This document shows positions 7,092-16,156 of a stretch of 59,880 bases of DNA, piece by piece (positions within the stretch are counted from its first letter, which is position 1; each line of letters opens with the position of its first letter). This DNA is from UMGS621 sp964468815. GTDB taxonomy: Bacteria > Bacillota > Clostridia > Christensenellales > Borkfalkiaceae. The stretch is taken from positions 1 to 59,880 of the forward strand of contig CAYXWN010000006.1 in assembly GCA_964468815.1 (NCBI GenBank), in the 5' to 3' direction. The position numbers and the translations under genes were made by a program. The notes below the pieces were generated by a model. The model did no database searches. It was not told the DNA's origin and worked only from the letters and a program-made list of their open reading frames with translations.

Positions 7092-8921
7092 ATGACGGAG
7101 ATCGTAAACGAAAAATTGAAGATGCTTCCGCTTGATCCGGGCGTTTATATCATGAAAAACTCCGACGGAGTTGTGATTTACGTCGGAAAGGCGAAGAATC
7201 TAAAAAATCGGGTAAAGCAATATTTTTATGCTAACGTCAAGACGAATAAAGTCATGGCGATGGTTTCGCACGTTTCGGACTTCGATTATATTATTACCCC
7301 GACGGAGATCGACGCGCTCACGTTGGAAAACAATCTCATCAAAAAATACAAGCCGAAATACAATATTCTCTTAAAGGACGATAAGACTTATCCGTATCTT
7401 GCGGTCAATTTGAAAGAGCAATTTCCGACTTTTCGCGTTACGCGGAAAATTCGCAAGGATGGCAGTAAGTATTTCGGGCCGTATATGGGCGGCGTATCCG
7501 TCAAAGAGGTATTGGAAATTATTGCGCTTGTCTTTTCTCTGCGCCCTTGTCTGGTTGCGATTTCGCCCGAAAAACCGAAACGCCCGTGCTTGAATTATCA
7601 TATCAAGCGTTGTCTTGCACCGTGTGCCGGGCTTTGCTCTGCCGCGGAATATCGGGAAAAGGTGGACGCGGCGATTGACTTTTTGAGCGGAAACGAATAT
7701 AATGTAGAAAAAATCTTGCGAGAACGCATGATGAACGCGGCGGAAAACGAGGAATTCGAGCAAGCCGCGAGTTATCGGGACAAGCTTAGTATGCTTGCGA
7801 AGATTCAAGAAAAGCGATTGGTCGCGATCAACCGTTTTTTAGATGCGGATATCGTTTCTTTTACCACGAACAACGTTTATTCGGCAGTCAATTTGCTCGT
7901 GATCCGAAAGGGCGTTATGTTGGGCGGCAAGAGCTTTTCCATGGAAGAAGCCTCTTTTGACGGCGCGGACGCGCTTGCGGAATTTATCGCGCGGTATTAT
8001 AAGGACGGAACGGAAGTTCCGGACGAGATCGTCGTCAATGCGGAGGGCGATTTTTCTCTGCTGGAAGAATATTTTAAGCGCAGAACAGGAAAAATAGTGA
8101 ATATCGTGACGCCCAAGCAAGGCGTGCGCAAGCAACTTTCGGATATGGCGGAAAAGAATGCGGCGGATTATTTGGAAAAGACGGTGGATAAAATCCGTCA
8201 TAAGGAAGATCGGACGGTGCTTGCGTGCCGTCGCTTACAGGACGCGCTTTCGCTGACGCGTTATCCGCGGCGCATGGAGTGTTACGATATTTCTCATATC
8301 AGCGGCGTGGATAAAGTCGGTTCGATGGTCGTGTTTACGGACGGCGAACCCGATCGGTCGAGTTATCGCCGCTTTAAGATCAAGACGGTAGAGGGTTCGA
8401 ACGATTTCGCTTGCTTGCAAGAGGTGTTGAAACGTCGCTTGTCTAAGTTGGCGGCGGAGGACGATCGCTTTCCGCGCCCCGATCTCATCGTGATCGACGG
8501 CGGCAAGGGGCAACTCTCTTCGGTGAGAGAAATTTTTGAAGAGATGGGCGAGCACGAGATTGATTTGATCTCGCTTGCAAAGAGGGAAGAAGAGGTGTTT
8601 ACGCTATATTCGCGTGAATCCGTTCGTTTGGATCACAGCGATTATGCGTTGCAGTTATTACAACGGTTGCGCGACGAGGCACACCGATTTGCAATCACCT
8701 ATCACCGCACGTTGCGCGGAAAGCGCGCGCTTTCTTCGGTATTAGAGGAAATCGACGGAATCGGCAAAACGCGCCGTTTGGCATTGACGGAGGCGTTTCG
8801 GGACGTATACGCCATTCGCCGCGCGAGCGTAGAAGAATTGATGCAAGTGGACGGAATCGGAAAAAAACAGGCGGAGCGCATCGTTGCGCATTTTGCGAAA
8901 GAGGAACAAGATGAAGTATAA
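7092..8921 (+). CDS. uvrC: Excinuclease ABC subunit C (UvrC)
   Basis: The protein has 609 residues, the usual length. The GIY-YIG nuclease domain (3' incision) is at about 13-90 (PGVYIMKNSDGVVIYVGKAK). A UVR/UvrB-binding motif lies near 205-240, and a Cys cluster (RPCLNYHIKRCLAPC) near 158-172. The RNase-H-like 5' incision domain (YDISHISG, VIDGGKGQ) is at about 390-500, and paired helix-hairpin-helix DNA-binding motifs end the protein. It works in nucleotide excision repair with UvrA and UvrB, which are not in this window. The start matches UvrC proteins elsewhere, but a consensus promoter stands so close upstream that the message would be leaderless. It heads a tight operon: the HAD gene overlaps its end by 11 bases, and lon and engB follow. 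Confidence 0.97.
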   Translation: MTEIVNEKLKMLPLDPGVYIMKNSDGVVIYVGKAKNLKNRVKQYFYANVKTNKVMAMVSHVSDFDYIITPTEIDALTLENNLIKKYKPKYNILLKDDKTYPYLAVNLKEQFPTFRVTRKIRKDGSKYFGPYMGGVSVKEVLEIIALVFSLRPCLVAISPEKPKRPCLNYHIKRCLAPCAGLCSAAEYREKVDAAIDFLSGNEYNVEKILRERMMNAAENEEFEQAASYRDKLSMLAKIQEKRLVAINRFLDADIVSFTTNNVYSAVNLLVIRKGVMLGGKSFSMEEASFDGADALAEFIARYYKDGTEVPDEIVVNAEGDFSLLEEYFKRRTGKIVNIVTPKQGVRKQLSDMAEKNAADYLEKTVDKIRHKEDRTVLACRRLQDALSLTRYPRRMECYDISHISGVDKVGSMVVFTDGEPDRSSYRRFKIKTVEGSNDFACLQEVLKRRLSKLAAEDDRFPRPDLIVIDGGKGQLSSVREIFEEMGEHEIDLISLAKREEEVFTLYSRESVRLDHSDYALQLLQRLRDEAHRFAITYHRTLRGKRALSSVLEEIDGIGKTRRLALTEAFRDVYAIRRASVEELMQVDGIGKKQAERIVAHFAKEEQDEV

Positions 8922-9774
8922 AATGGTAGTAGCCGATTTTGACGGCACGCTCGGGATTGCGCCCGGGCATATTGAAGAAAGCACGGTTCGAGCAATTCGG
9001 GAATATCGGGAAAAGGGCGGCGTTTTCGTCGTATGTACGGGGCGTATGCTCTCGTCCATTCGCCCGATCTGCTTAAAATACGGGCTTACGGGCGACGTGA
9101 TCGCCGCGCAAGGCGCGATCGCCGCGGAGATCAAAACGGGGAATATTTTTTATTCCTCCGGAATTTCCGCCGCGCTTGCGCGAGAAGTGGTAACGCAATT
9201 GGAGTCGGAGGGTGAAATCGTTCTTATTAACGTAGAGGACGTGCTTTATTATGCGGAAGAGAACGCGTTAACGGATTCGTACGAGAAAAATTCAAACGTA
9301 CGGGGAAAGGCGGTCGGTTCGCTTTCCGAATTTTTGAAGAAGAACGAAAAGCCCGTGCAGAAAGTCATGGCGATCATCGGCGCGAAGCGCGGAACGGTGG
9401 CGAACGGGAAGATTGTCGCGCCCGAATTCGATCCCGAAACAGAGCCCGAACGCTTTTCTGAGGTGCTGCGCTCGTATGCCGAACAATACGACGGGCGGTT
9501 GATCGTGAACAGCGGATTTCGGTGCTTGATCGAAATTATTTCGCCCGATTGCACGAAAGGCGATACCGTTCGCGCGGTTGCAAAGCGCAATCACGTGGCG
9601 GAAAATGAAGTTTTAACGGTAGGGGATTCCACCAACGATCTGTCGCTATTGTCCGTCGGGCACGGCGTTGCGGTCGGGGACGGCAGCGCGCAGTTGAAAG
9701 CGGTCGCAAAGGAGATCGCTCCGCCGTATGCGGAAAAACCGGTGGAATATTTGTTGAAAAAATATTGTCTGTAA
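8911..9774 (+). CDS. HAD-superfamily phosphatase, Cof/YbiV type (IIB)
   Basis: The protein has 287 residues. Motif I is DFDGTLG at about 9-15, motif II VVCTGRM near 45, and motifs III/IV appear as KGDTVRAV and VGDSTNDLSLL near 220-250; a C2-type cap lies between. Such proteins dephosphorylate sugar phosphates or similar small metabolites in the cytosol, and the substrate cannot be read from sequence. The ATG at 8911 follows GAGGAAC and overlaps the end of uvrC by 11 bases, which implies translational coupling. An upstream in-frame start at 8884 is not needed. Lon begins 19 bases after it. Confidence 0.9.
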   Translation: MKYKMVVADFDGTLGIAPGHIEESTVRAIREYREKGGVFVVCTGRMLSSIRPICLKYGLTGDVIAAQGAIAAEIKTGNIFYSSGISAALAREVVTQLESEGEIVLINVEDVLYYAEENALTDSYEKNSNVRGKAVGSLSEFLKKNEKPVQKVMAIIGAKRGTVANGKIVAPEFDPETEPERFSEVLRSYAEQYDGRLIVNSGFRCLIEIISPDCTKGDTVRAVAKRNHVAENEVLTVGDSTNDLSLLSVGHGVAVGDGSAQLKAVAKEIAPPYAEKPVEYLLKKYCL

Positions 9775-9793
9775 CCGATTGAGGAAAATGTAT

Positions 9794-12121
9794 ATGGAAG
9801 AAAAAAAAGAATTAAAAGAGGGAAAACGGACGTATCCGATGATTCCGCTCAGGGGAAAGGTGATCTTTCCCAATACGTTCGTCAATTTCGACGTAGGCAG
9901 AACGATTTCTTTAAACGCGCTCAGCGCCGCGTCCGACGGGGATATGCAGGTCTTTATCGCCGCGCAGAAGAACGCGTTCGTAGAAAACCCCAAGAAGTCC
10001 GATATCTATCAAACGGGCGTAATCGCGCGGGTGCGGCAGGTAATTAAGTTGCCGTCCGGCAACGTAAAGGTAAGCGTGCAGGCGACCGCGCGTGCAAGGG
10101 TTCTTTCGCTGACCAAGAGCCGCGAGCGGTTTGATGCAGAGGTAGAGGAACTAGCTTACGTCACGCAAGACGAGATCGAAGCGGAAGCGTATTTCCGCGT
10201 TGCCAAGGCTGCGTTTTGGGAGTATTCGCTCTTCGATAAAAAAATAGGCAAGGACGTTCTTACGACGCTTGCGGAGATCGCGTCGCCTAACGAATTTATC
10301 GACAACGCGGTCGTCGTTTTGACCTTAAAGGAATCCGATTGTCAAAAACTTTTGGAAGAGAACGACACCGTTGCACGGTTAAAACTCTTTGAGAAGTTGA
10401 TGGTAAGCGAGTTGGAGATCGCGAAGATCGAGCAGAAGATCAGCGCGGAAGTACGTAAATCCATCGACAAGGGGCAAAAGGAATTCTATCTCAGAGAGCA
10501 GTTAAAGGCGATTCACGCCGAACTCGGCGATAACGAGGACGAAAAACAGAGCTTGGAAGACACGATCAAGGCGAAAAAACTCCCTGTCGAGGTGGAAGAA
10601 AAGGCGTTAAAGGAAATCGCCCGTCTGGATAAAATCCCCCCGTCCTCGCCCGATTATTCGGTGATTCTCAATTATATTGATTGGATTAAAGAATTGCCGT
10701 TCGGCGTTTATACGCAAGATACGGAGAGTCTTGCCGAGGCAAAGGCGGTGTTGGACGCCGACCATTTCGGGTTGGAAAAGGTAAAGGATCGCATTGTCGA
10801 ATACCTTGCCGTTCTGCACTTGACCAAGGAATTGAAAAGTCCGATTTTGTGTTTTGTCGGACCTCCGGGAGTAGGAAAGACTTCGATCGCCAAGTCCGTT
10901 GCGCGCGCGCTCGGCAGAAAATTCGTGCGTATGAGCCTTGGCGGCGTTAAGGACGAGGCGGAAATTCGCGGACACAGAAGAACGTACGTGGGGGCGATGC
11001 CCGGACGGATTATTTTCGGTTTGAAAAACGCAGGTTCTTCCAATCCCGTCTTTTTGTTGGACGAGATTGATAAACTTTCCGCCGATCTGCACGGCGATCC
11101 TTCTTCCGCCTTGTTGGAAGTATTAGATCCCGAACAGAACGCGACGTTCCGCGATCGTTTTATGGAAATTCCGTACGATCTCTCTAAGGTCATGTTCATC
11201 ACGACGGCGAATTCGTTGGATTCCATTCCGTATCCGTTGCTCGATCGCATGGAGATCATCGAGATCAACGGATATACGGAAGAAGAAAAACTCCAAATCG
11301 CCAAGCGTTATTTAGTGCCGAAGCAGATTCGGGCGAACGGCTTGACGGATGAAAAAGTCGCGTTTACGGACGACGGCATCATTGAAATTATCCGCGGCTA
11401 CACCATGGAAGCCGGCGTGCGGAATCTCGAACGGGAAATCGGATCGGTGGTGCGTAAGATCGCCGCGTTTGTCGCGGAGGACGCCGATACGCCCTTGCAT
11501 ACGGTGGACGAAAAACACGTTTCGGATTATCTCGGAATCCGTAAATTTCTCCCGGACGAGGAGCGCGATCGGGACGAGGTCGGTGCGGCGACGGGGCTTG
11601 CTTGGACGGCGTTCGGCGGCACGACGCTTACGATCGAAGTCAGTTTGATGCGTGGCAAGGGTGAAATTTTGCTGACGGGCAAACTGGGGGACGTAATGAA
11701 AGAATCCGCACGCGCCGCGATCAGTTATATTCGTGCGCATGCGGAAGAATACGGGATTTCCGCAGACGCGTTTGAAACCAACGATATTCACATTCACGTT
11801 CCGGAAGGGGCTACGCCTAAGGACGGCCCGAGCGCGGGGATTACCATGGCGACGGCGATTTTATCCGCCTTTATCGGGAAGCCCGTGCACAAAAGCATCG
11901 CCATGACGGGAGAAATTACCTTGCGCGGCAAGGTGTTACCGATCGGAGGCTTAAAAGAAAAGGCGCTTGCGGCGCGCAGAATCGGGATTCACGACGTGAT
12001 CATTCCTGCGGGAAACCGCAAGGATATCGAGGAGATTCCCGAAGAAATCCGCAAAGAAATCAATTTTTTCCCGGTTGAAACCGTAAAAGAGGTGTTCGAT
12101 CGGGCGATCGGTACGATATGA
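9794..12121 (+). CDS. lon: ATP-dependent protease Lon (LonA)
   Basis: The protein has 775 residues with the full LonA layout. The N-terminal substrate-binding domain (MIPLRGKVIFPN...) covers about 10-200 and a coiled-coil linker 200-290. The AAA+ module has Walker A GPPGVGKTS near 358 and Walker B FLLDEID. The C-terminal protease has catalytic Ser in PKDGPSAG and Lys in GGLKEKALAARR. It degrades misfolded and regulatory proteins in the cytosol. The start is the ATG at 9794 with GAGG nine bases upstream; the in-frame TTG at 9779 is rejected. It overlaps engB by four bases, and lon-engB adjacency is a conserved Firmicute arrangement. Confidence 0.97.
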   Translation: MEEKKELKEGKRTYPMIPLRGKVIFPNTFVNFDVGRTISLNALSAASDGDMQVFIAAQKNAFVENPKKSDIYQTGVIARVRQVIKLPSGNVKVSVQATARARVLSLTKSRERFDAEVEELAYVTQDEIEAEAYFRVAKAAFWEYSLFDKKIGKDVLTTLAEIASPNEFIDNAVVVLTLKESDCQKLLEENDTVARLKLFEKLMVSELEIAKIEQKISAEVRKSIDKGQKEFYLREQLKAIHAELGDNEDEKQSLEDTIKAKKLPVEVEEKALKEIARLDKIPPSSPDYSVILNYIDWIKELPFGVYTQDTESLAEAKAVLDADHFGLEKVKDRIVEYLAVLHLTKELKSPILCFVGPPGVGKTSIAKSVARALGRKFVRMSLGGVKDEAEIRGHRRTYVGAMPGRIIFGLKNAGSSNPVFLLDEIDKLSADLHGDPSSALLEVLDPEQNATFRDRFMEIPYDLSKVMFITTANSLDSIPYPLLDRMEIIEINGYTEEEKLQIAKRYLVPKQIRANGLTDEKVAFTDDGIIEIIRGYTMEAGVRNLEREIGSVVRKIAAFVAEDADTPLHTVDEKHVSDYLGIRKFLPDEERDRDEVGAATGLAWTAFGGTTLTIEVSLMRGKGEILLTGKLGDVMKESARAAISYIRAHAEEYGISADAFETNDIHIHVPEGATPKDGPSAGITMATAILSAFIGKPVHKSIAMTGEITLRGKVLPIGGLKEKALAARRIGIHDVIIPAGNRKDIEEIPEEIRKEINFFPVETVKEVFDRAIGTI

Positions 12122-12744
12122 TAATCAAAGAAACAAGTTTTATTACGTCCGTGGCGAACGAGCGAGATTTCCTTTCCTCAGAGAAACCGATCATCGCCGT
12201 CGCAGGGAAATCCAACGTAGGGAAAAGTTCCTTTATCAATATGCTTGCGAATCGCAAAAAGTTGGCGAAAACGTCCAATACGCCGGGTAGAACGCGGTTG
12301 GTCAATTATTTTGATTTCGGCTCGTTTATTCTGGCGGATTTGCCGGGGTACGGCTTTGCAAAGGTTTCCAAGGCGGAAAAAGATAAATGGAGTCGGTTGA
12401 TGGAGCGTTTTTTCGAGAGAACGGAGATTGCGCACGTCTTTTCGCTTTTGGATATCCGACACAATCCCACCGCGGAAGATTTACAGATGATAACCTATCT
12501 TTATCACTACGCGCTTCCTTTTACGTTGGTTTGCACGAAAGCGGACAAACTCGGAAAGAGCAAAATAAAACCCCAACTTTCCGTACTTGCGGCAAAAGCA
12601 AAGGTCGGCGTCGGGGATTTGATTGCGACTTCTTCCGAAACGGGGTACGGAAAAGACGCTGTTCTTTCTCGCTTGGATCGAATTTTTTCCGTTTATAACC
12701 AAGCGGAAGAAGAGACGGAAGAACCGCTTTCGGAGATCGAGTGA
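12118..12744 (+). CDS. engB: Ribosome biogenesis GTPase EngB (YsxC)
   Basis: The protein has 208 residues. G1 is GKSNVGKSS near 30-38, G2 lies in SNTPGRT, G3 is DLPGYG, and G4 CTKAD and G5 (TSSETG) are intact. EngB/YsxC is an essential circularly typical TrmE-Era-type GTPase for late assembly of the large ribosomal subunit. The ATG sits in an ATGA overlap with the lon stop codon, so it is translationally coupled. The operon ends at the hairpin at 12795-12835. Confidence 0.96.
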   Translation: MIIKETSFITSVANERDFLSSEKPIIAVAGKSNVGKSSFINMLANRKKLAKTSNTPGRTRLVNYFDFGSFILADLPGYGFAKVSKAEKDKWSRLMERFFERTEIAHVFSLLDIRHNPTAEDLQMITYLYHYALPFTLVCTKADKLGKSKIKPQLSVLAAKAKVGVGDLIATSSETGYGKDAVLSRLDRIFSVYNQAEEETEEPLSEIE

Positions 12745-12794
12745 AAAATTGCGAAAAAGAGCGGACGGATTGCTTTCTTTCAGAATTTTGAAAG

Positions 12795-12835
12795 GCCTTT
12801 TTCAAGGTTTAAATGAAAAAGGCTGCTGTTTATTT
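12795..12835 (+). terminator. Terminator of the uvrC-lon-engB operon
   Basis: Arms GCCTTTTTCA (12795-12804) and TGAAAAAGGC (12814-12823), then TGCTGTTTATTTTTA. The stem is AT-rich and the T-tract interrupted. Confidence 0.55.
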
Positions 12836-12872
12836 TTATAAGATAAGCGTAAGTTTTTATAGAGAATTTGAG

Positions 12873-12932
12873 GAAACGAAAACGGCTTCGACGAGCGGAT
12901 TTGCTTGATAGCAACGCGTCGTCGAAGCCGTT
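12873..12932 (-). terminator. Terminator of the minus-strand ABC exporter operon
   Basis: Perfect 14-bp arms AACGGCTTCGACGA (12881-12894) and TCGTCGAAGCCGTT (12919-12932). Read on the minus strand the hairpin is followed by TTTTCGTTTCC, so it serves the genes ending at 12959. Confidence 0.65.
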
Positions 12933-12958
12933 CGGTCAGAATCAATATTCTCTTTTTT

Positions 12959-13414
12959 TTATGCCTTGCAAAGATTGCGAATGTATTTCTTTTCTTTGTA
13001 AGAGATTTTTCCGTCGATCGCCACGACGCATAGGCAAAGCATGATGACGTCCGCTTTCAGATCTTCGTCTAACAAAGAGAAGAGCTTTAACATTCCGTCA
13101 AGATATGCCGTAAGTTGCCTTTTGACGTCCGTCTTTCCGACGAACGTCTGCTTGACGGCGGCGAGGTCGAATTGATAGCCGAAAACGGCGATTAAGGACG
13201 GATAGATTAAAAGATATTCTTGTTCGTCGATTTTGCCGTCCGCGACCACGGAATCGACGATAAAGCCGGCAAGCGTCGAAAGGGGATCAATGCCATCTAA
13301 GTCGAGGGCGTTTAACTTCGCTAAGATTTTAACGGATTTTTCGGTTATCATTAACCCTTTTTCCACGGTGGTTAAACTTTCGTAAGCGTCGCATATTTTT
13401 TTAAATTCAAACAT
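12959..13414 (-). CDS. TerB-like protein at the end of an ABC exporter operon
   Basis: The protein has 151 residues, all helical by composition. Two VxxDGKI-type helix caps (VVADGKIDEQEY near 80 and VVAIDGKISYKEK near 130) match the TerB/DUF533-like fold, whose acidic sites may bind metal and whose members often act near membranes. There is no signal peptide or membrane segment, so it should be cytosolic. GGAGG precedes the ATG. It follows the permease by 21 bases and is the last gene of the unit. The family placement is by motif only; the role with the exporter is unknown. Confidence 0.65.
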   Translation of the reverse strand: MFEFKKICDAYESLTTVEKGLMITEKSVKILAKLNALDLDGIDPLSTLAGFIVDSVVADGKIDEQEYLLIYPSLIAVFGYQFDLAAVKQTFVGKTDVKRQLTAYLDGMLKLFSLLDEDLKADVIMLCLCVVAIDGKISYKEKKYIRNLCKA

Positions 13415-13435
13415 TATTTTTTTCCTCCATATAAT

Positions 13436-15241
13436 TTATAACGGTAAGTCTTTTTTGATGAATCGGAGCGAACCGACAATGTACCCGATTATGCCGCACG
13501 CGGCGAGAATAGCAAACTTCCACAAGAATACGCCCGTTCCGTCCATGATGGAAATCACGTCGAACAGCGAAATGATCGTGACGTAATTAAAGTTGTTTAA
13601 CGCGTCCAATCTGACGACGGAGGGGATAACGGGACTGCCGAACAATCCGAGCATTGCCGCAACGAGGGCGAAAATACTGAGTCCGCCGCCGATCGCCATC
13701 GAACGTTTGCTTCTGTCGAATAAGCACGACGTAAAGAAGCAAAGTCTGGAAAGAGCGAACAGAACGAGAAACGCGCCTGCGTTCAAAAGCAGAAGATTGC
13801 CGTAGGTCAGCCCGACTTCTTCGGTAATGACGGCTAGACAAATGCAACCGGTGACCGTCGTTAAACCGAACATCGCGAAAAGCGAGCCGATCAGATAAAT
13901 TGCTTGCGTAAACACGACGGTACGTCTTTTCGTCGAGGTGGAAAGAACGTATGCCATCGAGCCGCTGTCAACTTGTCCGGCGATGAGGTTGTTCGATGCC
14001 ATGATCATATAAATGATCGGCAACAGTAATCCTGCCAATTTATAGAATATTGATCCGACGACAAGCGTGTACAAATCCATTTGTCCGATTTCTTGAAGGG
14101 CGTCCGAAACGGCGGACGGCAACGTGGACAAAAAACTGGACGAAATATCCGCGGTAAGTTCTTGCTTTTTGTTTTCTACGGCGAGAAGATACGCCTCTTC
14201 GCTTGAAAATTCACCGCCGACGTATTTTTCTTGCAACGTTTCCATTTCGTATTCAACGCGTCCGCGATAGGTCGCGATTGCGTTTCTCACCATGTGCCGA
14301 ATGGCGGGATACGTATAGCCGAACGAATCGTATTTTTCCTTCGTGACGCCGTAAGAAGAGAGCGCGTTCGTTAAAAGAGATACGTTTTCGGGTTTGATCA
14401 TGTTGCCGGCGAGAAAGACGGACGCTCCGTGCGTCGCTCTCGTCTGCCGATAATCCGTGCGTTCGTCGGACGAAAGGTAGTCGTTTACGCTTCCGTCCGC
14501 GATATGAGAAAGCAACGTTACGACGTCGTAGTCTTCGGGAATCGCTTCGTCGTTTTGGGTATAAAAGTCGTTAAACAAGCCGTTCGGATTCAAAACGTAC
14601 ATGACGCTTCCGATCAATTCTTGTTCTTCCGCGGAATCCTTTGCAAAACCGGCAAGGCTCGCCTTTTGTCCGAGATAGGTCTGCAATTCTAAGCAAGAAA
14701 AAGAATAAGCCGCCGTGATTGCCGTCGTTTGCGTGGCAGGGGATTGTTCTTTCCAAGTCTGTAACGCCGCGCCGTATTCCGCGTCCGAAAAAAATTGCGC
14801 GCGGTCGGGTGCGGATTGAAGCCATTTTTCTACGCTTGCCGCAAAGTTTTTGCCTGCGGTCGTTTGCATTTCTGGCATCGCGCTCTGCCAAGAGGCTAGG
14901 GCTGCTTCGTAGGCGGCAGAATCCGAACCGCTTTGGACGGGCTTGTTGCTCAGCCATACGAGATAAGAAAGGGAATCGGTCGCGTTTTTGGCGAAGAGTC
15001 GATCGAATTGTTCTAAGCCGTCTTCGGCGTTAGAATAGTAGGAAAGCGCGCGCTTTTGCAGTTGTGCGTCCACTTCCTTGGTAATAATCGTATCTTGAAT
15101 GGAATTTTTCACGTCGCCGATATTTCCGTTCCCGGAAATCAACATAACGCATGCGAGCATAAAGCACACCGCAAAGGTGATAATCGCCCACATCGTTCCG
15201 TTTGCCTTGCAGGATTGTTTGAATAACGCTTTACTGAACAT
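13436..15241 (-). CDS. ABC-2-type transporter permease
   Basis: The protein has 601 residues. One transmembrane helix lies at about 18-38, then a large extracytoplasmic helical domain of about 350 residues, then five or six membrane helices from about 400 to the end (for example LYTLVVGSIFYKLAGLLLP). This one-helix, large-loop, helix-bundle layout is typical of ABC exporters with an extended outer domain. AAGGAG precedes the ATG, six bases after the upstream ATPase gene. It should work with one or both ATPases encoded just upstream. The substrate is unknown; a toxic peptide or drug is plausible given the divergent TetR repressor. Confidence 0.85.
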   Translation of the reverse strand: MFSKALFKQSCKANGTMWAIITFAVCFMLACVMLISGNGNIGDVKNSIQDTIITKEVDAQLQKRALSYYSNAEDGLEQFDRLFAKNATDSLSYLVWLSNKPVQSGSDSAAYEAALASWQSAMPEMQTTAGKNFAASVEKWLQSAPDRAQFFSDAEYGAALQTWKEQSPATQTTAITAAYSFSCLELQTYLGQKASLAGFAKDSAEEQELIGSVMYVLNPNGLFNDFYTQNDEAIPEDYDVVTLLSHIADGSVNDYLSSDERTDYRQTRATHGASVFLAGNMIKPENVSLLTNALSSYGVTKEKYDSFGYTYPAIRHMVRNAIATYRGRVEYEMETLQEKYVGGEFSSEEAYLLAVENKKQELTADISSSFLSTLPSAVSDALQEIGQMDLYTLVVGSIFYKLAGLLLPIIYMIMASNNLIAGQVDSGSMAYVLSTSTKRRTVVFTQAIYLIGSLFAMFGLTTVTGCICLAVITEEVGLTYGNLLLLNAGAFLVLFALSRLCFFTSCLFDRSKRSMAIGGGLSIFALVAAMLGLFGSPVIPSVVRLDALNNFNYVTIISLFDVISIMDGTGVFLWKFAILAACGIIGYIVGSLRFIKKDLPL

Positions 15242-15247
15242 ATTTTT

Positions 15248-16156
15248 TTACTCCTTATTTATTTTTGTATCCGAAAACAGAATGTTTTTAAAGTGCATTT
15301 CGAGGGTGTACGGAAGTTCTGAAATAAACTTGACGTCGTAATGTTTCAAAACGCCGAGCAGGGAAGCCGTGTTTTGCGACGGAATCCGAATGGTGACTTG
15401 ATGGTATTGCTCTTGCAAACGGATTTTTTCGTATGATTCGCTTAAAAACCGCTCGTAATCTTCCGCGGAGTGAAATTCAATCTTAAACTCCTTGACGGGG
15501 CGATTTCTGATTTCGTTCATGTTGCACACGTCCACGATTCTGCCGTGATTGATGAGCGCGGCTTTGTCGCACGTTTTTTCCAATTCGTCAAAACTGTGAC
15601 TGCTCATAAAAATGGTTTTGCCCTTTCTGTGTTCTTCCTTGATGATATCCAAAAAGGTCGCACGCATCAGGGGATCGAGTCCCGTGGTCGGTTCGTCCAA
15701 AATGATGATCGGAGAATCGTTCATCAACGCCGCTACGAGCGCGGTCTTTTGTTTCATGCCCTTGCTCATGCGTTTTAGGTTTGCGCGCGGATCGAGTTGT
15801 AACCGTTCGATCAATTCGTTTGCGTAAGTCATATCGCTGAGCCCTAAAAATTCCGCTTGGCATTTTAAGAAGTCGATTCCCGTTTTTAAGTCGGGGAATG
15901 CGATTTCACCGGGAACGTAGCCCACCTTTTTTACGATTTCGCTGGAATGTTCCCACGAGGAAAGCCCCGTCACGAACGCGTTCCCTGCAGTCGGTTTAAT
16001 AAATCCCATAATATGCCGTATCGTCGTGGTTTTGCCGCTGCCGTTCGTGCCGACGAATCCCACCATTTCGCCCTCCGATATGGATAAATCGAGGTCGAAA
16101 ACGCCGCGTCCGTTTCCGTAATTTTTCGTCAGTTGTTGAATTTCGATCGTATTCAT
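15248..16156 (-). CDS. ABC transporter ATP-binding protein (second of pair)
   Basis: The protein has 302 residues. Walker A is GTNGSGKTTT near 37-46, the signature is MSKGMKQK, Walker B is IIILDEPTTGLD, and the switch His is in MSSHSF. The degenerate signature (MSKG in place of LSGG) is common in exporter-type ATPases of Firmicutes. The C-terminal 80 residues form a regulatory extension. Its start overlaps the stop of the preceding ATPase by four bases and GGAGG precedes it. It should power the permease at 13436-15241. Confidence 0.92.
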   Translation of the reverse strand: MNTIEIQQLTKNYGNGRGVFDLDLSISEGEMVGFVGTNGSGKTTTIRHIMGFIKPTAGNAFVTGLSSWEHSSEIVKKVGYVPGEIAFPDLKTGIDFLKCQAEFLGLSDMTYANELIERLQLDPRANLKRMSKGMKQKTALVAALMNDSPIIILDEPTTGLDPLMRATFLDIIKEEHRKGKTIFMSSHSFDELEKTCDKAALINHGRIVDVCNMNEIRNRPVKEFKIEFHSAEDYERFLSESYEKIRLQEQYHQVTIRIPSQNTASLLGVLKHYDVKFISELPYTLEMHFKNILFSDTKINKE

